The position numbers and the translations under genes are program-made. From Rhizobium freirei PRF 81 (lineage in GTDB: Bacteria > Pseudomonadota > Alphaproteobacteria > Rhizobiales > Rhizobiaceae): 64,000 bases of DNA. Positions 26,428 through 34,181 of the stretch are shown one piece after another. Below the pieces are notes generated by a model, which was not told the DNA's origin, did no database searches, and saw only the letters and a list, made by a program, of their open reading frames with translations. Position 1 is the stretch's first letter. Every line of letters starts with the position of its first letter. The stretch is taken from the NCBI RefSeq assembly GCF_000359745.1, contig NZ_AQHN01000013.1, positions 1 through 64,000 of the forward strand, in the 5' to 3' direction.

Positions 26428-26889
26428 TCAGAATGTCTCCATCTGCACGCGGGTCGCTTCAACTTTTCGCAGCAACCGGCGGTCTTCTTCCTGCTGGCAG
26501 TCGCGTTCCGCATTCAGAAGCTCAAGGATGATGTCGGCTCGATGATTGCTGGCGATCGCCGCATCGATGATCGCCATTGCCATGGCATGCTCGAGATCAC
26601 GACCAATGACGGCGCCGTAGCCCTCTGCGGATCGTTCCGGCACCCGGATATGTGCTTCGGACACCAGCACTTCACCCAGGTGAAAGGCGGTGCCCTGGAC
26701 CGTATCCGTCAACGGAAGCATCACAAGGCCAGTGCGGTTGACGACAACGTCGACGTCGCCAAGCGTGTCGAGCAGCTGTTCGGCAGTGGCCTTTATGTTT
26801 GTCGGACGGCTCGCGGCGAGAATCTCCAGCGCCTGCGCATGGGCATAGGATGCGCCGACCGGATCACCAGTCTTCTCCTCAGTCATCAT
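26428..26889 (-). CDS. phnG: PhnG-like subunit of the C-P lyase-type complex
   Basis: A 153-residue protein. The core GLVMLPLTDTVQGTAFHLGEVLVSEAHIRV ... GYGAVIGRDLEHAMAMAIIDAAI follows the PhnG pattern G-v-----GG-G--F-lGE-tv-r--v-l ... G-a-v-GRd--hA-laAl-DAl, but the usual GGTG-type motif is changed (VQGTA) and the following conserved positions read VSEAHI. It is the first gene of the phn segment, 54 bp downstream of the palindrome at 26942-26972. Either of two adjacent ATGs (26889 or 26886) could be used; AAGGAAAAG lies just upstream and spacing favours the second. Identification rests on motif plus position ahead of phnH. Confidence 0.82.
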   Translation of the reverse strand: MMTEEKTGDPVGASYAHAQALEILAASRPTNIKATAEQLLDTLGDVDVVVNRTGLVMLPLTDTVQGTAFHLGEVLVSEAHIRVPERSAEGYGAVIGRDLEHAMAMAIIDAAIASNHRADIILELLNAERDCQQEEDRRLLRKVEATRVQMETF

Positions 26890-26941
26890 CTTTTCCTTGG
26901 CACTTAGGGGTCGCTCAATACCGGTGGTAGTTCACCCAAAA

Positions 26942-26972
26942 CATTCGGATGATAACTATAATCATCCGAATG
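26942..26972 (-). promoter_or_regulatory. 12-bp palindromic operator before phnG
   Basis: Perfect inverted repeat CATTCGGATGAT / ATCATCCGAATG around the 7-bp spacer AACTATA (TATAGTT on the coding strand, which could form part of a -10 element). A nearly identical palindrome lies before the transporter operon (30825-30858), and half-sites precede the phnF-type gene. This is the likely binding site of that GntR regulator. Confidence 0.75.
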
Positions 26973-27028
26973 AATTGTCCATCGCATTTTGCTTTGAGAG
27001 ACGAGATTTCTCGGGCCGTACGAGGCGT

Positions 27029-27829
27029 TCAGTCGCCGCGCCGGCGCAGCCATTCGGCCGTGATGCGGCTTGCGTCCCATGCGGCTGCTGCCGGCGTCTG
27101 CCCCTGCAGCAAGGCAAACAGAAAAGAGCCCGCGAAGCGGTCGCCCGCGCCGATCGTGTTTGCCGTATCGATCCTCTCCGCCGGTTGGACCTCTACGGCG
27201 TCCGAACCGTCGAACAATATGATCGGGCGCGTGCCATCGGTGAGTACGAGCATCTTCAGGCGTGAGCCGGCGATCTGGCGCGCGCGCTGCCAGGCGAGGG
27301 TAAGATCGTCGGAAACGTCGTCACGAGAGGAGATGACATAGTCTGCCGGGCGCGGTGTTGCCGGCTTCAGTGGGAATTGCGAGACGACGAGCGGCTGGGC
27401 ATCGATTTGATCGACCAGGCTGTCGTCAAGAGCAAGGGCATTGATATAGACGCCTGCGCTCGATAATTTCCCGGTGGCGGTCAGAGGATACGACCGCCCG
27501 GCTGGCGCGATGATCGTCCGCTCGCCGTTTGGCTCGAGGAGAATTTCCAGCGGTGCGGTTCCTCCCGGTGCCATCACTATGTATTCGGTGTCGAAGCCGG
27601 CTTCGGATAGAAATTTGAGCGCTGCCTGTCCTTGCTCGTCCGACATCATCCGCGAGACGACGGCGACGTCGGCTCCCAATTCCAGAAGCTGCTGGCCGGT
27701 ATAATAGGCGCCGCCGCCAAGTCGGGTTGCTCGGGATGAAAACTGCATCCGTCCGCCCCGAACCAACGGGGCATCCAGTTGCCATATGCGATCGTGATTG
27801 ACCGATCCGATTACGATGACTCGGGGCAT
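27029..27829 (-). CDS. PfkB (ribokinase)-family sugar kinase
   Basis: A 266-residue carbohydrate kinase. The N-terminal strand VIVIGSVNHDR, the glycine pair in RLGGGAYYTGQQLLELGADV, and the C-terminal PfkB signature DTANTIGAGDRFAGSFLFALLQG, with the catalytic Asp in GAGD, are all present. The protein is at the short end for the family. ATG 27829 is preferred (ATAGG seven bases upstream, 7 bp past the permease stop); TTG 27850 is an alternative. It is last in the transporter operon and just ahead of the phn segment, so it probably phosphorylates the imported compound or a sugar released from it. Ribokinase-type activity making a ribose phosphate is possible; the true substrate is unknown. Confidence 0.9.
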   Translation of the reverse strand: MPRVIVIGSVNHDRIWQLDAPLVRGGRMQFSSRATRLGGGAYYTGQQLLELGADVAVVSRMMSDEQGQAALKFLSEAGFDTEYIVMAPGGTAPLEILLEPNGERTIIAPAGRSYPLTATGKLSSAGVYINALALDDSLVDQIDAQPLVVSQFPLKPATPRPADYVISSRDDVSDDLTLAWQRARQIAGSRLKMLVLTDGTRPIILFDGSDAVEVQPAERIDTANTIGAGDRFAGSFLFALLQGQTPAAAAWDASRITAEWLRRRGD

Positions 27830-27836
27830 GCTTTGC

Positions 27837-28676
27837 CTATCTGTCGTCAATGCCTGGTGCCAGTGCGTCCACGATGAAACGCTGCGCCAGCAGGAAGATC
27901 AAGAGAACGGGGACGATCGACAACAGGCTTGTCGCCATCAATGGCCCCCAGGCTCGCTCCGCGCCTTCGAGATCGGCAAAGACGGCAATGCCGGTTGTCA
28001 GCGTCTTCTTAAAGGCGTCATCAAGCACGAGTTGGCCCCAGAGATAGATGTTCCAGGCGCCCATGAAGGAAATGACCGATAGGGCCGCTATTGCCGGGAT
28101 GACGTTCGGAACGCCGATTTCGATGAATTGTCGCCACAGGCCGCTTCCATCGATCCGGGCCGCCTCGAACATCGAACCGGGCAGCGATCGGAAGGCCTGA
28201 CGCATGTAGAAGACGTAGAAACCGATATAGGGAATCGACGGGATGATCATCGCGCCGTAGGTATTGAAAGCCTGGAGCTTTACCACGGCGATATAGGTCG
28301 GGATGATCGCCAGCACGTTCGGAAAGGACATGGTGGCGATGACGAACCAGAACAGTGTCTGTTTCCCCTTGAACTCCAGCCGCCCGAAGGCGAAGCCCGC
28401 CGGGATCGCGAGAACAAGCTTTCCGGCGGTGATGAGGGTTGCTGTGAGGATGGAATTCCACAACCACATCCAGATGGGATGGCGGCTCGCGGCTATGGTG
28501 AAATTCGACAACGTCGGATTTTCGGGCCACAGGCGCACGGCCTTCGCCATGATCATGTCATTGGGCGTGAAGGCTGCGGATACCATCCAGACAAGCGGGA
28601 ACACGGTGACGATGCAGATTGCCATGAGCACGACGTGCAGCAGCAGCCTGTGAAGCTTATGACCGATGCCGCTCAT
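27837..28676 (-). CDS. ABC importer permease, CUT1 (MalG/UgpE-like)
   Basis: A 279-residue membrane protein with six predicted helices, the first at about 10-32 (LLHVVLMAICIVTVFPLVWMVSAAF). The cytoplasmic loop EAARIDGSGLWRQFIEIGVPNVIPA is the EAA motif that docks the ATPase. MalG-type features include the N-terminal FTPNDMIM segment and a GAWNIYLWGQLVL block. ATG 28676 overlaps the stop of the upstream permease (ATGA); a longer frame exists but runs back into that gene. It acts with the permease and binding protein encoded upstream. No ATPase of the MsmK/UgpC type is encoded nearby. Confidence 0.92.
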   Translation of the reverse strand: MSGIGHKLHRLLLHVVLMAICIVTVFPLVWMVSAAFTPNDMIMAKAVRLWPENPTLSNFTIAASRHPIWMWLWNSILTATLITAGKLVLAIPAGFAFGRLEFKGKQTLFWFVIATMSFPNVLAIIPTYIAVVKLQAFNTYGAMIIPSIPYIGFYVFYMRQAFRSLPGSMFEAARIDGSGLWRQFIEIGVPNVIPAIAALSVISFMGAWNIYLWGQLVLDDAFKKTLTTGIAVFADLEGAERAWGPLMATSLLSIVPVLLIFLLAQRFIVDALAPGIDDR

Positions 28677-29557
28677 CTGTAATGCACCCGTTTTTCGCTG
28701 ACGCGGAACTGCAGCCACGTGATGACGAGCACGAGAACGATGATGATGACGGCGACGGCGCTTGCCGGCCCGAACTGGAAGAACAAGAGGCCCTGTTGCC
28801 ATAGGAAATACAGGAGGCTCGAACTTCTGCCCGCCGGTCCGCCATGGGTCAGGACATCGATGACGCCGACGATATCGTCGAGGACATGGAAAAAGGTCGT
28901 GACGCTGATGAAGAAGGCAGTCGGCGTCATCAGCGGCAGGCTGATGTCAAAGAAATGCCGCGTCGAGCCAGCTCCATCGAGCTGTGACGCCTCACGCAGC
29001 TGATGCGGCAGGTTTGCCAGCGCCGCCAGCCACAGGAGCATGTTGAGGCCAAAGGTCTTCCAGAATGTGACGAGGCTGACGCAGAACAGTGCAAGGTTCG
29101 GATCCGTGTGCCAGCGCGACGGCGGAAAGCCGAAATGGCCGAGGACTTCGTTGAAGAGACCGTTGACCGGGTTGAACAGCCAGGACCAGGCAACACCTGC
29201 AACGGAATAGGCCACGATTGTCGGCAGGAACAGGCTGCTGCGATAGAGCCCCTGCAGGGGATTCTTGCGCACCGAATGTAGCATGACGGCAAATATCAGC
29301 GGGATGACGATTTCGGCCGGGATGAGGACGACGCAGTAGAGCAGCGTGTTCCACGCAGCCATGCGGAAGTCGGGATTGCCGAAAATCGATGCGTAGTTGT
29401 CGACGCCGACAAAGCGGATGTCTGCCGACAGCAAGTTCCAGTCGACCACCGATAGCAACATGGAGGCTATCAATGGACCGTACAGGAAAATTGCAACGGC
29501 AAGCACGGCCGGCCCCACGAACAGGTAGGGGGCCAGCGATTTGAAGCGAAATGGCAT
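28673..29557 (-). CDS. ABC importer permease, CUT1 (MalF/UgpA-like)
   Basis: A 294-residue inner-membrane protein with six predicted helices. The first is YLFVGPAVLAVAIFLYGPLIASML, characteristic of UgpA/LacF-type sugar permeases. The EAA loop reads LREASQLDGAGSTRHFFDISLPLMTP. The region GGPAGRSSSLLYFLWQQGLLFFQFGPASAVA near the C-terminus is also typical. The gene follows the binding-protein gene by 10 bp and overlaps the next permease gene, so the three are one unit. Confidence 0.93.
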   Translation of the reverse strand: MPFRFKSLAPYLFVGPAVLAVAIFLYGPLIASMLLSVVDWNLLSADIRFVGVDNYASIFGNPDFRMAAWNTLLYCVVLIPAEIVIPLIFAVMLHSVRKNPLQGLYRSSLFLPTIVAYSVAGVAWSWLFNPVNGLFNEVLGHFGFPPSRWHTDPNLALFCVSLVTFWKTFGLNMLLWLAALANLPHQLREASQLDGAGSTRHFFDISLPLMTPTAFFISVTTFFHVLDDIVGVIDVLTHGGPAGRSSSLLYFLWQQGLLFFQFGPASAVAVIIIVLVLVITWLQFRVSEKRVHYR

Positions 29558-29567
29558 GATACGGAGC

Positions 29568-30818
29568 CTATGCCGAAATCAGTCCTGCAAGTTCGTCGTG
29601 AGCGCCCTTGATGCCATCTGCAACCGTCGTTTCCTTGAGCAGCATGCGCGAAACCCACTTGCGCCAAACCGCCTGACCCTCGAGGCCACGCTTACCCGGC
29701 CAGATCGTTTCTGCGGTCAAACCGTCCGCCAGCTGTGCGGCTGCGGGCTTCATGAACTCGTTGATCAGCGGAATGTCGTGCTTCGACGTATTGAGATAGC
29801 CGGTCTGGGACCACAGCGCCTGCCCTTCCTTCGAAGCGCAGAATTCGAGGAAGGCGAGCGAAGCCTCCGCCTGTTCCTTGTTATGCGTGTAGACGGCGAG
29901 GAAATTACCACCGCTGTTCATCTTGCGCGGACGCCCTGGGAGACCGGGGAATTTGGTCGTGACGGCCTTCGCCTCGCCGAACGGGAAGGTAATGGCCGCC
30001 GTCGAACTGGTCGTGCAGATGGCAAGCGCGCCGGACTGGAATGCGGCGACTTGTTCCTTGTCGCTGACGGGCAGCCAAAGACCTTCATGAGCGGGCGCGC
30101 AATACTCCGTCATGCCGGCAATCGCTTCCGGGCTATTCAGGGACAGCTTGCCATCGGGATTTATGATGAAGCCGCCGGCATTCTGGATGAAGGACTGGCT
30201 CGTCCATTCGTTGTTGGAAAGCGAGATCGGCGAACGGTAGGTCAGATGCTTCCCTTTCAGGGCTGCATCGAGCTTGCGTGCACTCTCGTAGAGCCACTTT
30301 GTATCCGGTGTTTCCGGCAGGTTGGGATCGAGACCCGCGGCCTTCCACATTTCGCTGTTGATATAGGTGATCGGCGTCGACATCGCCCAGGGAAGGCCGA
30401 TGACCGCGCCATCGACGGTGACGAGCGGCAGTACGGAGGGACGGAAATTGGCCAGAATTGCTTCTGCCTTTGCGGCGTTGATCTCACGCAGGTCGCGGGC
30501 GCCGAGCGTGCGCTTGGCGAAATAGCCGAACTTCCAGCCGGTGACCATCATGGCCGGAGGGCGGCCGGCCGCAACGCTGGCGACAGCCTTGGCGGTAACG
30601 GCTTCATAGTCGCCATCGAACCGGTTGGTGACCGTTACGCCGAGATTTTTTGCGTTGAAGGCATCGACGACCTTCTGGAAGGGCTTGTCGGCGCCCCATG
30701 TGCTGGAAATCTCGATGGTCGCATCGGCTGACCGAGCCTTGTCGGTCATTGCGATCGATGTGCCGATGACTGCGGTCGTGCCCGCGATGAATTGCCGACG
30801 ATTAAGCGCCACCATCAT
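29568..30818 (-). CDS. ABC importer substrate-binding protein (family 1, UgpB-like)
   Basis: A 416-residue periplasmic protein. The N-terminus has a twin-arginine motif (NRRQFIAGTTAVIGTSIA) ending in a cleavage-type region DKARSADA, so Tat export is likely. The mature protein is a family 1 binding protein: FNAKN-GVTVTNRFDGDYEAV, PPAMMVTGWKFGYF, and VIGLPWAMSTPITYINSEMWKAAGLDP. The last block closely recalls glycerol-3-phosphate binding protein UgpB, which would suit a phosphorylated or phosphonate-bearing polyol, but I cannot prove specificity. Two adjacent ATGs are at 30818 and 30815; the GAGGAT ribosome site better fits the second. The operator palindrome 30825-30858 abuts this ribosome site. 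Confidence 0.92.
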   Translation of the reverse strand: MMVALNRRQFIAGTTAVIGTSIAMTDKARSADATIEISSTWGADKPFQKVVDAFNAKNLGVTVTNRFDGDYEAVTAKAVASVAAGRPPAMMVTGWKFGYFAKRTLGARDLREINAAKAEAILANFRPSVLPLVTVDGAVIGLPWAMSTPITYINSEMWKAAGLDPNLPETPDTKWLYESARKLDAALKGKHLTYRSPISLSNNEWTSQSFIQNAGGFIINPDGKLSLNSPEAIAGMTEYCAPAHEGLWLPVSDKEQVAAFQSGALAICTTSSTAAITFPFGEAKAVTTKFPGLPGRPRKMNSGGNFLAVYTHNKEQAEASLAFLEFCASKEGQALWSQTGYLNTSKHDIPLINEFMKPAAAQLADGLTAETIWPGKRGLEGQAVWRKWVSRMLLKETTVADGIKGAHDELAGLISA

Positions 30819-30824
30819 ATCCTC

Positions 30825-30858
30825 AATATTCGAATGATTAATAAAACATCCGAATATT
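30825..30858 (-). promoter_or_regulatory. Palindromic operator before the importer operon
   Basis: AATATTCGAATG (30825-30836) and CATCCGAATATT (30847-30858) form an inverted repeat (11 of 12 pairs) with a 10-bp spacer, next to the ribosome site of the binding-protein gene. The core is shared with the palindrome at 26942-26972. A repressor bound here would block transcription into the importer-kinase genes. Confidence 0.7.
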
Positions 30859-30998
30859 TATCTAGTGACGGCAGGTGACACGCATATGAAGATCTGATGG
30901 CCTAACGGTAAAAGATCAGAAGCGAATTTCGTTTCAGCAATTATCCAGCGGGTGCCAATCACGGGACGGAGATTGAAAAGCAATGCTGGAGCCGATAT

Positions 30999-31016
30999 AT
31001 GACATTCGAATGACAT
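30999..31016 (-). promoter_or_regulatory. Pho-box-like direct repeat
   Basis: On the minus strand the sequence is ATGTCATTCGAATGTCAT, two TGTCAT units exactly 11 bp apart, as in the PhoB box (CTGTCAT, four bases, CTGTCAT); the first base of each unit is A instead of C. It lies about 180 bp upstream of the importer operon in the correct orientation, and also 23 bp before the phnF-type start. It also contains one CGAATG half-site, so PhoB and the GntR protein may both read it. Confidence 0.45.
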
Positions 31017-31025
31017 CAATAAACT

Positions 31026-31031
31026 CGGATG
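31026..31031 (+). promoter_or_regulatory. Second PhnF half-site before phnF
   Basis: CGGATG at 31026-31031 repeats the core CGAATG at 31007-31012 at a distance of 19 bp. Both lie within 35 bp of the regulator start codon, which suggests autoregulation. Confidence 0.4.
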
Positions 31032-31038
31032 AGTAAAC

Positions 31039-31797
31039 ATGGAAAGAAAACTGCTGCATGGGCAATGGCAACAGGTCGAGAGCGATATCGCCGAGGATAT
31101 TCTGACCGGCCGCCTGTCGCCCAAGGCCCAGCTTCCGACGGAAGCGGATCTGATGGAGCGGTTCGGCGTTGGGCGCCATACCATACGCCGCGCGATTTCC
31201 CGCCTCGAAAGCCGTGGGTTGGTTTTGGTCGAGCAGGGGCGCGGAACCTTCGTGCGGGACAGCCGCCTCGACTACCGCCTGTCGGAACGCACACGATTTT
31301 CCCAGAACCTGCTGGATCAGGGCAGGGAGCCGCTGGGGCAGGCCATCCATGAGGAAGTGGTTCCTGCTTCCGAGCTGATCGCCGAAGCGTTGCGGCTTCC
31401 GCATGGCGAGCCGGTCTACCACATTGTCAGGCGCGGTTTTGCCGACGAGGAGCCGATCAACTATTCGCACGCCTATTATCCTGTACGCCGTTTTCCCGGT
31501 TTTGACGAGGCGCGGCGCAGCGGGAGAAGCGTGACGCTCATTCTGGCAGAATACGGTGTCCCCGACTACATCCGTCTGCGCACCGACATCATCGTCCGCC
31601 TGCCGACAGGCGAGGAGGCCAAGCAGCTATCTCAATCGACGTCACAGCCGGTCGTGGCGCTGAGAAAGGTCGACGTCGATCTCAAGGGCACGCCGATCTC
31701 CTATTCGGAATCGGTTTGGCCAGGCGAGCGGGTGCAGTTTTCGATCGACAATACCAGCCAGCTATTGGATGTGCTTGCGCGCGGCGAAACGGGCTGA
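31039..31797 (+). CDS. phnF: PhnF-type GntR-family regulator (HutC subfamily, UTRA domain)
   Basis: A 252-residue regulator. The N-terminal winged helix (about 10-75) has the GntR pattern QVESDIAEDILTGRLSPKAQLPTEADLMERFGVGRHTIRRAISRLESRGLV. After the linker GRGTFVRDSRLDYRLSERTRFSQNLLDQGREP, whose RTRFS-NL segment is characteristic of PhnF, comes a UTRA effector domain (about 85-245). The gene is divergent from the importer operon and shares operator-like half-sites with it. I expect a repressor that is released by a phosphorylated or phosphonate metabolite of the pathway. The start ATG has a modest ribosome site. Confidence 0.9.
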   Translation: MERKLLHGQWQQVESDIAEDILTGRLSPKAQLPTEADLMERFGVGRHTIRRAISRLESRGLVLVEQGRGTFVRDSRLDYRLSERTRFSQNLLDQGREPLGQAIHEEVVPASELIAEALRLPHGEPVYHIVRRGFADEEPINYSHAYYPVRRFPGFDEARRSGRSVTLILAEYGVPDYIRLRTDIIVRLPTGEEAKQLSQSTSQPVVALRKVDVDLKGTPISYSESVWPGERVQFSIDNTSQLLDVLARGETG

Positions 31798-31895
31798 ACG
31801 GATCGGCTCCACGCGATTGCATCTCTGAGACGCCGAATGACGCGCCCGTCGTGACATGCTAATGTACAGCCCGTCATATGCGCAGGGGGATGGCG

Positions 31896-32708
31896 ATGCT
31901 GGAGGCTGACAGGGTATTCGCAGGCTCGATTCCGGAAAATTACGACCGCTATATGGTGCCATTGATTTTCGAGCCTTACGCCGCAGATATTGCGAGACGA
32001 GCAGCGTCTTTGGCGCCGAGCGCCGTCCTGGAGGTTGCCGCCGGCACGGGGGTTGTCACCCGCGCCTTGGCGCCAATGCTGTCTCCCGGCGCAAGCTATG
32101 TCGTCACCGACCTTAACCCGCCGATGCTCGACTATGCGGCTTCGCGGCAGCCTCCTGACAGCCGCATCACATGGAGACAAGCGGATGCGCTGACGCTGCC
32201 GTTCGAAGACGCGGCCTTCGATCTCGTCCTTTGCCAATTCGGCGCGATGTTCTTCCCCGATCGTATGGCTGCCTATCGCGAAGCAAAGCGCGTCCTGAAA
32301 GCCGGAGGGCATTTTCTGTTCAACGTGTGGGATCGCCTCGAGGAGAACGCATTTGCAGATGACGTGACGAACGCACTCGCCCGGATTTTTCCGGACGATC
32401 CGCCGCGCTTTCTGGCGCGCACGCCGTATGGCTATCATGATGCCGGCCAGATCCGCAGCGATCTGGATGGTGCCGGTTTCTCTGATGTGGCGATCGAAAC
32501 GAGAACCGAAGAGAGCCGTGCGTCCTCACCGCGCTTTCCAGCGGTCGCCTATTGTCATGGGACTCTTCTTCGCAATGAAATAGAGGCCAGGGAAGCCGGG
32601 CGACTGACGGCTGCAACTGACTACGTCGCAGCCGCGATCGCAGACAGACATGGCAGCGGCGAGGTTGCCGCCAAAATTCAGGCCCACGTCATCCTTGCCG
32701 GCGCCTAA
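31896..32708 (+). CDS. Class I SAM-dependent methyltransferase
   Basis: About 270 residues. Motif I is VLEVAAGTGVVTRAL, the acidic residue after strand 2 is in VVTDLNPPML, motif II is ADALTLPFEDAAFDLVLCQFGAMFFPD and motif III is AAYREAKRVLKAGGHFLFNVWD. This is the UbiE/COQ5-like Methyltransf_11 group; the substrate is unknown. ATG 31896 is chosen because GGGGGA lies at a good distance; ATG 31890 or 31878 would give a slightly longer protein. It follows phnF with about 100 bp between and need not belong to that pathway. Confidence 0.88.
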   Translation: MLEADRVFAGSIPENYDRYMVPLIFEPYAADIARRAASLAPSAVLEVAAGTGVVTRALAPMLSPGASYVVTDLNPPMLDYAASRQPPDSRITWRQADALTLPFEDAAFDLVLCQFGAMFFPDRMAAYREAKRVLKAGGHFLFNVWDRLEENAFADDVTNALARIFPDDPPRFLARTPYGYHDAGQIRSDLDGAGFSDVAIETRTEESRASSPRFPAVAYCHGTLLRNEIEAREAGRLTAATDYVAAAIADRHGSGEVAAKIQAHVILAGA

Positions 32709-32905
32709 GGGCCGAAATATCCCGCTCCGGCACTTGGCGGGATTCGGTGGCCTCCAGCCACTCGCCCACACTGGCTTTGAGGGCGATTAATGCAAGAATA
32801 ACTATATTTTCAAGCAAAGCCGCCAATTTCTATGCGCGGCGACGAGTTGTTATATCGCAAGGGGTACGAAATAGAGATCCAAGGGAATAGATACTGGGAT
32901 TTCTG

Positions 32906-34078
32906 GTGGAACCTTATCGAACAATAGCCAGTGGTCGGGATGCCGGCAGCAACATTAAGGCTGGCGCGCCATCCGGCAAGATTCCCAATCTCCAGCTTCT
33001 GCGCGCGCTCGCGGCTTTTGCCGTCGTGGTTGCCCATGCCATGCACGAGACCGCAAGTCTGGCTGACGTGGCCGGGCGCGTGCCTCTCGATGGCTCCACA
33101 TGGAATCTCGGTTTCGGGGTCGACATATTCTTCGTCCTGTCGGGTTTTATCATGACCCATACCGCCGCCGTCGAATTCGGCAAAGGCGGTGCACCGTTGC
33201 GTTTCTTCCTGCGCCGCTGCGCGCGGGTCATCCCGCTTTACTGGCTGTTGACCAGCATTCTGCTGCTCGGTGCTGCCATCGCGCCCTCGCTGCTCAATGT
33301 TCCAATCGGCGGCATCCAGCATGTATTGGCATCCTACCTCTTCATTCCCTCCGGACGTGGTGTGGACGAGATCAGGCCCGTACTCGCGCTGGGCTGGACC
33401 CTGAATTACGAAATGCTGTTCTACGTGTTCTTTGCGCTGGCGCTTATCCTGCCGATCCGGCTCGGAATCCTCTGGCTGTCGGCGCTGATGATGGGGCTCG
33501 CGCTTATCGGCAACCTGGTTGATCCGCAGCAGGTGCAGCTGGCTTTCTGGACGAGCCCCATCATCCTCGAGTTCTTGTTCGGCGTCTATGTCGCTCTGAT
33601 CTTCCGCAGTGGCCGACGCGTCGGGGGCTGGGCGGCGCTTGGACTGATGGCCGTCGGGCTCCTCGGCTTCGTGCGCTTCTCCACGACTTGGGACGATGCG
33701 GCCCTGCCGCAATTCCTGCGGAGTGGTGTGCCGGCTGCGCTGTTCGTCCTCGGTGCGGCAATCGGGCCGGCGCTGCCCGCCAACAGGCTGGTCTTGTGCG
33801 GCGTCGCGCTCGGGGACGCCTCCTATAGTCTATATCTCTCTCACCCTTTTATCCTGCGGCCGCTGCGTGCCGTCTGGGCGAAGTTCGTCGGCGATCATCT
33901 TCCTCTCGGTCTTTTCGTTGCGTGCGGAGCGATCGCCGCCGCCATATTTGCTCTTGCACTCTTCAAATTTATCGAAAAGCCCCTGACCGCCTATGTGCAA
34001 GGCTTCGCGCGCCGTGTCGACCGGCAGAAATCTGTGAGAGCGGCGAGTACCTCGGGTATCGACGCAGGAAATGCCTAG
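32906..34078 (+). CDS. Acyltransferase 3 family membrane protein (ExoZ/OafA-like)
   Basis: A 390-residue integral membrane protein with about ten hydrophobic helices. The N-terminal LQLLRALAAFAVVVAHAMHE carries the catalytic-type arginine-histidine arrangement of acyltransferase 3 enzymes. FGVDIFFVLSGFIM and FLRRCARVIPLYWLL are two further hallmarks, and SYSLYLSHPFILRPLRAVW sits in the late helix. Such enzymes acetylate surface polysaccharides such as succinoglycan (ExoZ). GTG 32906 is the first start, with GGGAT about 6 bases upstream; the first 28 residues are unusually polar for the family, so a later start cannot be excluded. Confidence 0.9.
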   Translation: MEPYRTIASGRDAGSNIKAGAPSGKIPNLQLLRALAAFAVVVAHAMHETASLADVAGRVPLDGSTWNLGFGVDIFFVLSGFIMTHTAAVEFGKGGAPLRFFLRRCARVIPLYWLLTSILLLGAAIAPSLLNVPIGGIQHVLASYLFIPSGRGVDEIRPVLALGWTLNYEMLFYVFFALALILPIRLGILWLSALMMGLALIGNLVDPQQVQLAFWTSPIILEFLFGVYVALIFRSGRRVGGWAALGLMAVGLLGFVRFSTTWDDAALPQFLRSGVPAALFVLGAAIGPALPANRLVLCGVALGDASYSLYLSHPFILRPLRAVWAKFVGDHLPLGLFVACGAIAAAIFALALFKFIEKPLTAYVQGFARRVDRQKSVRAASTSGIDAGNA

Positions 34079-34181
34079 CACGCGTGCTTAAGTCGCTGGC
34101 AGAAGAGTATTACCGGCTCACCGATCAGGTGGGTGCCCATGAGGGCGGGCTGATGGCGGCAACGCGCCGACATCCTCAAGG

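Noticed and set aside
27973..28676. Possibility that the second permease is a fusion starting at 28802
   Set aside because: The extra N-terminal sequence is Arg/His-rich shadow of the upstream permease gene; ATG 28676 shows the usual 4-base overlap.
34077..34088. AGCACGCGTGCT palindrome after the acyltransferase gene
   Set aside because: A 12-bp self-complementary sequence of this GC content is expected by chance and has no T run or partner.
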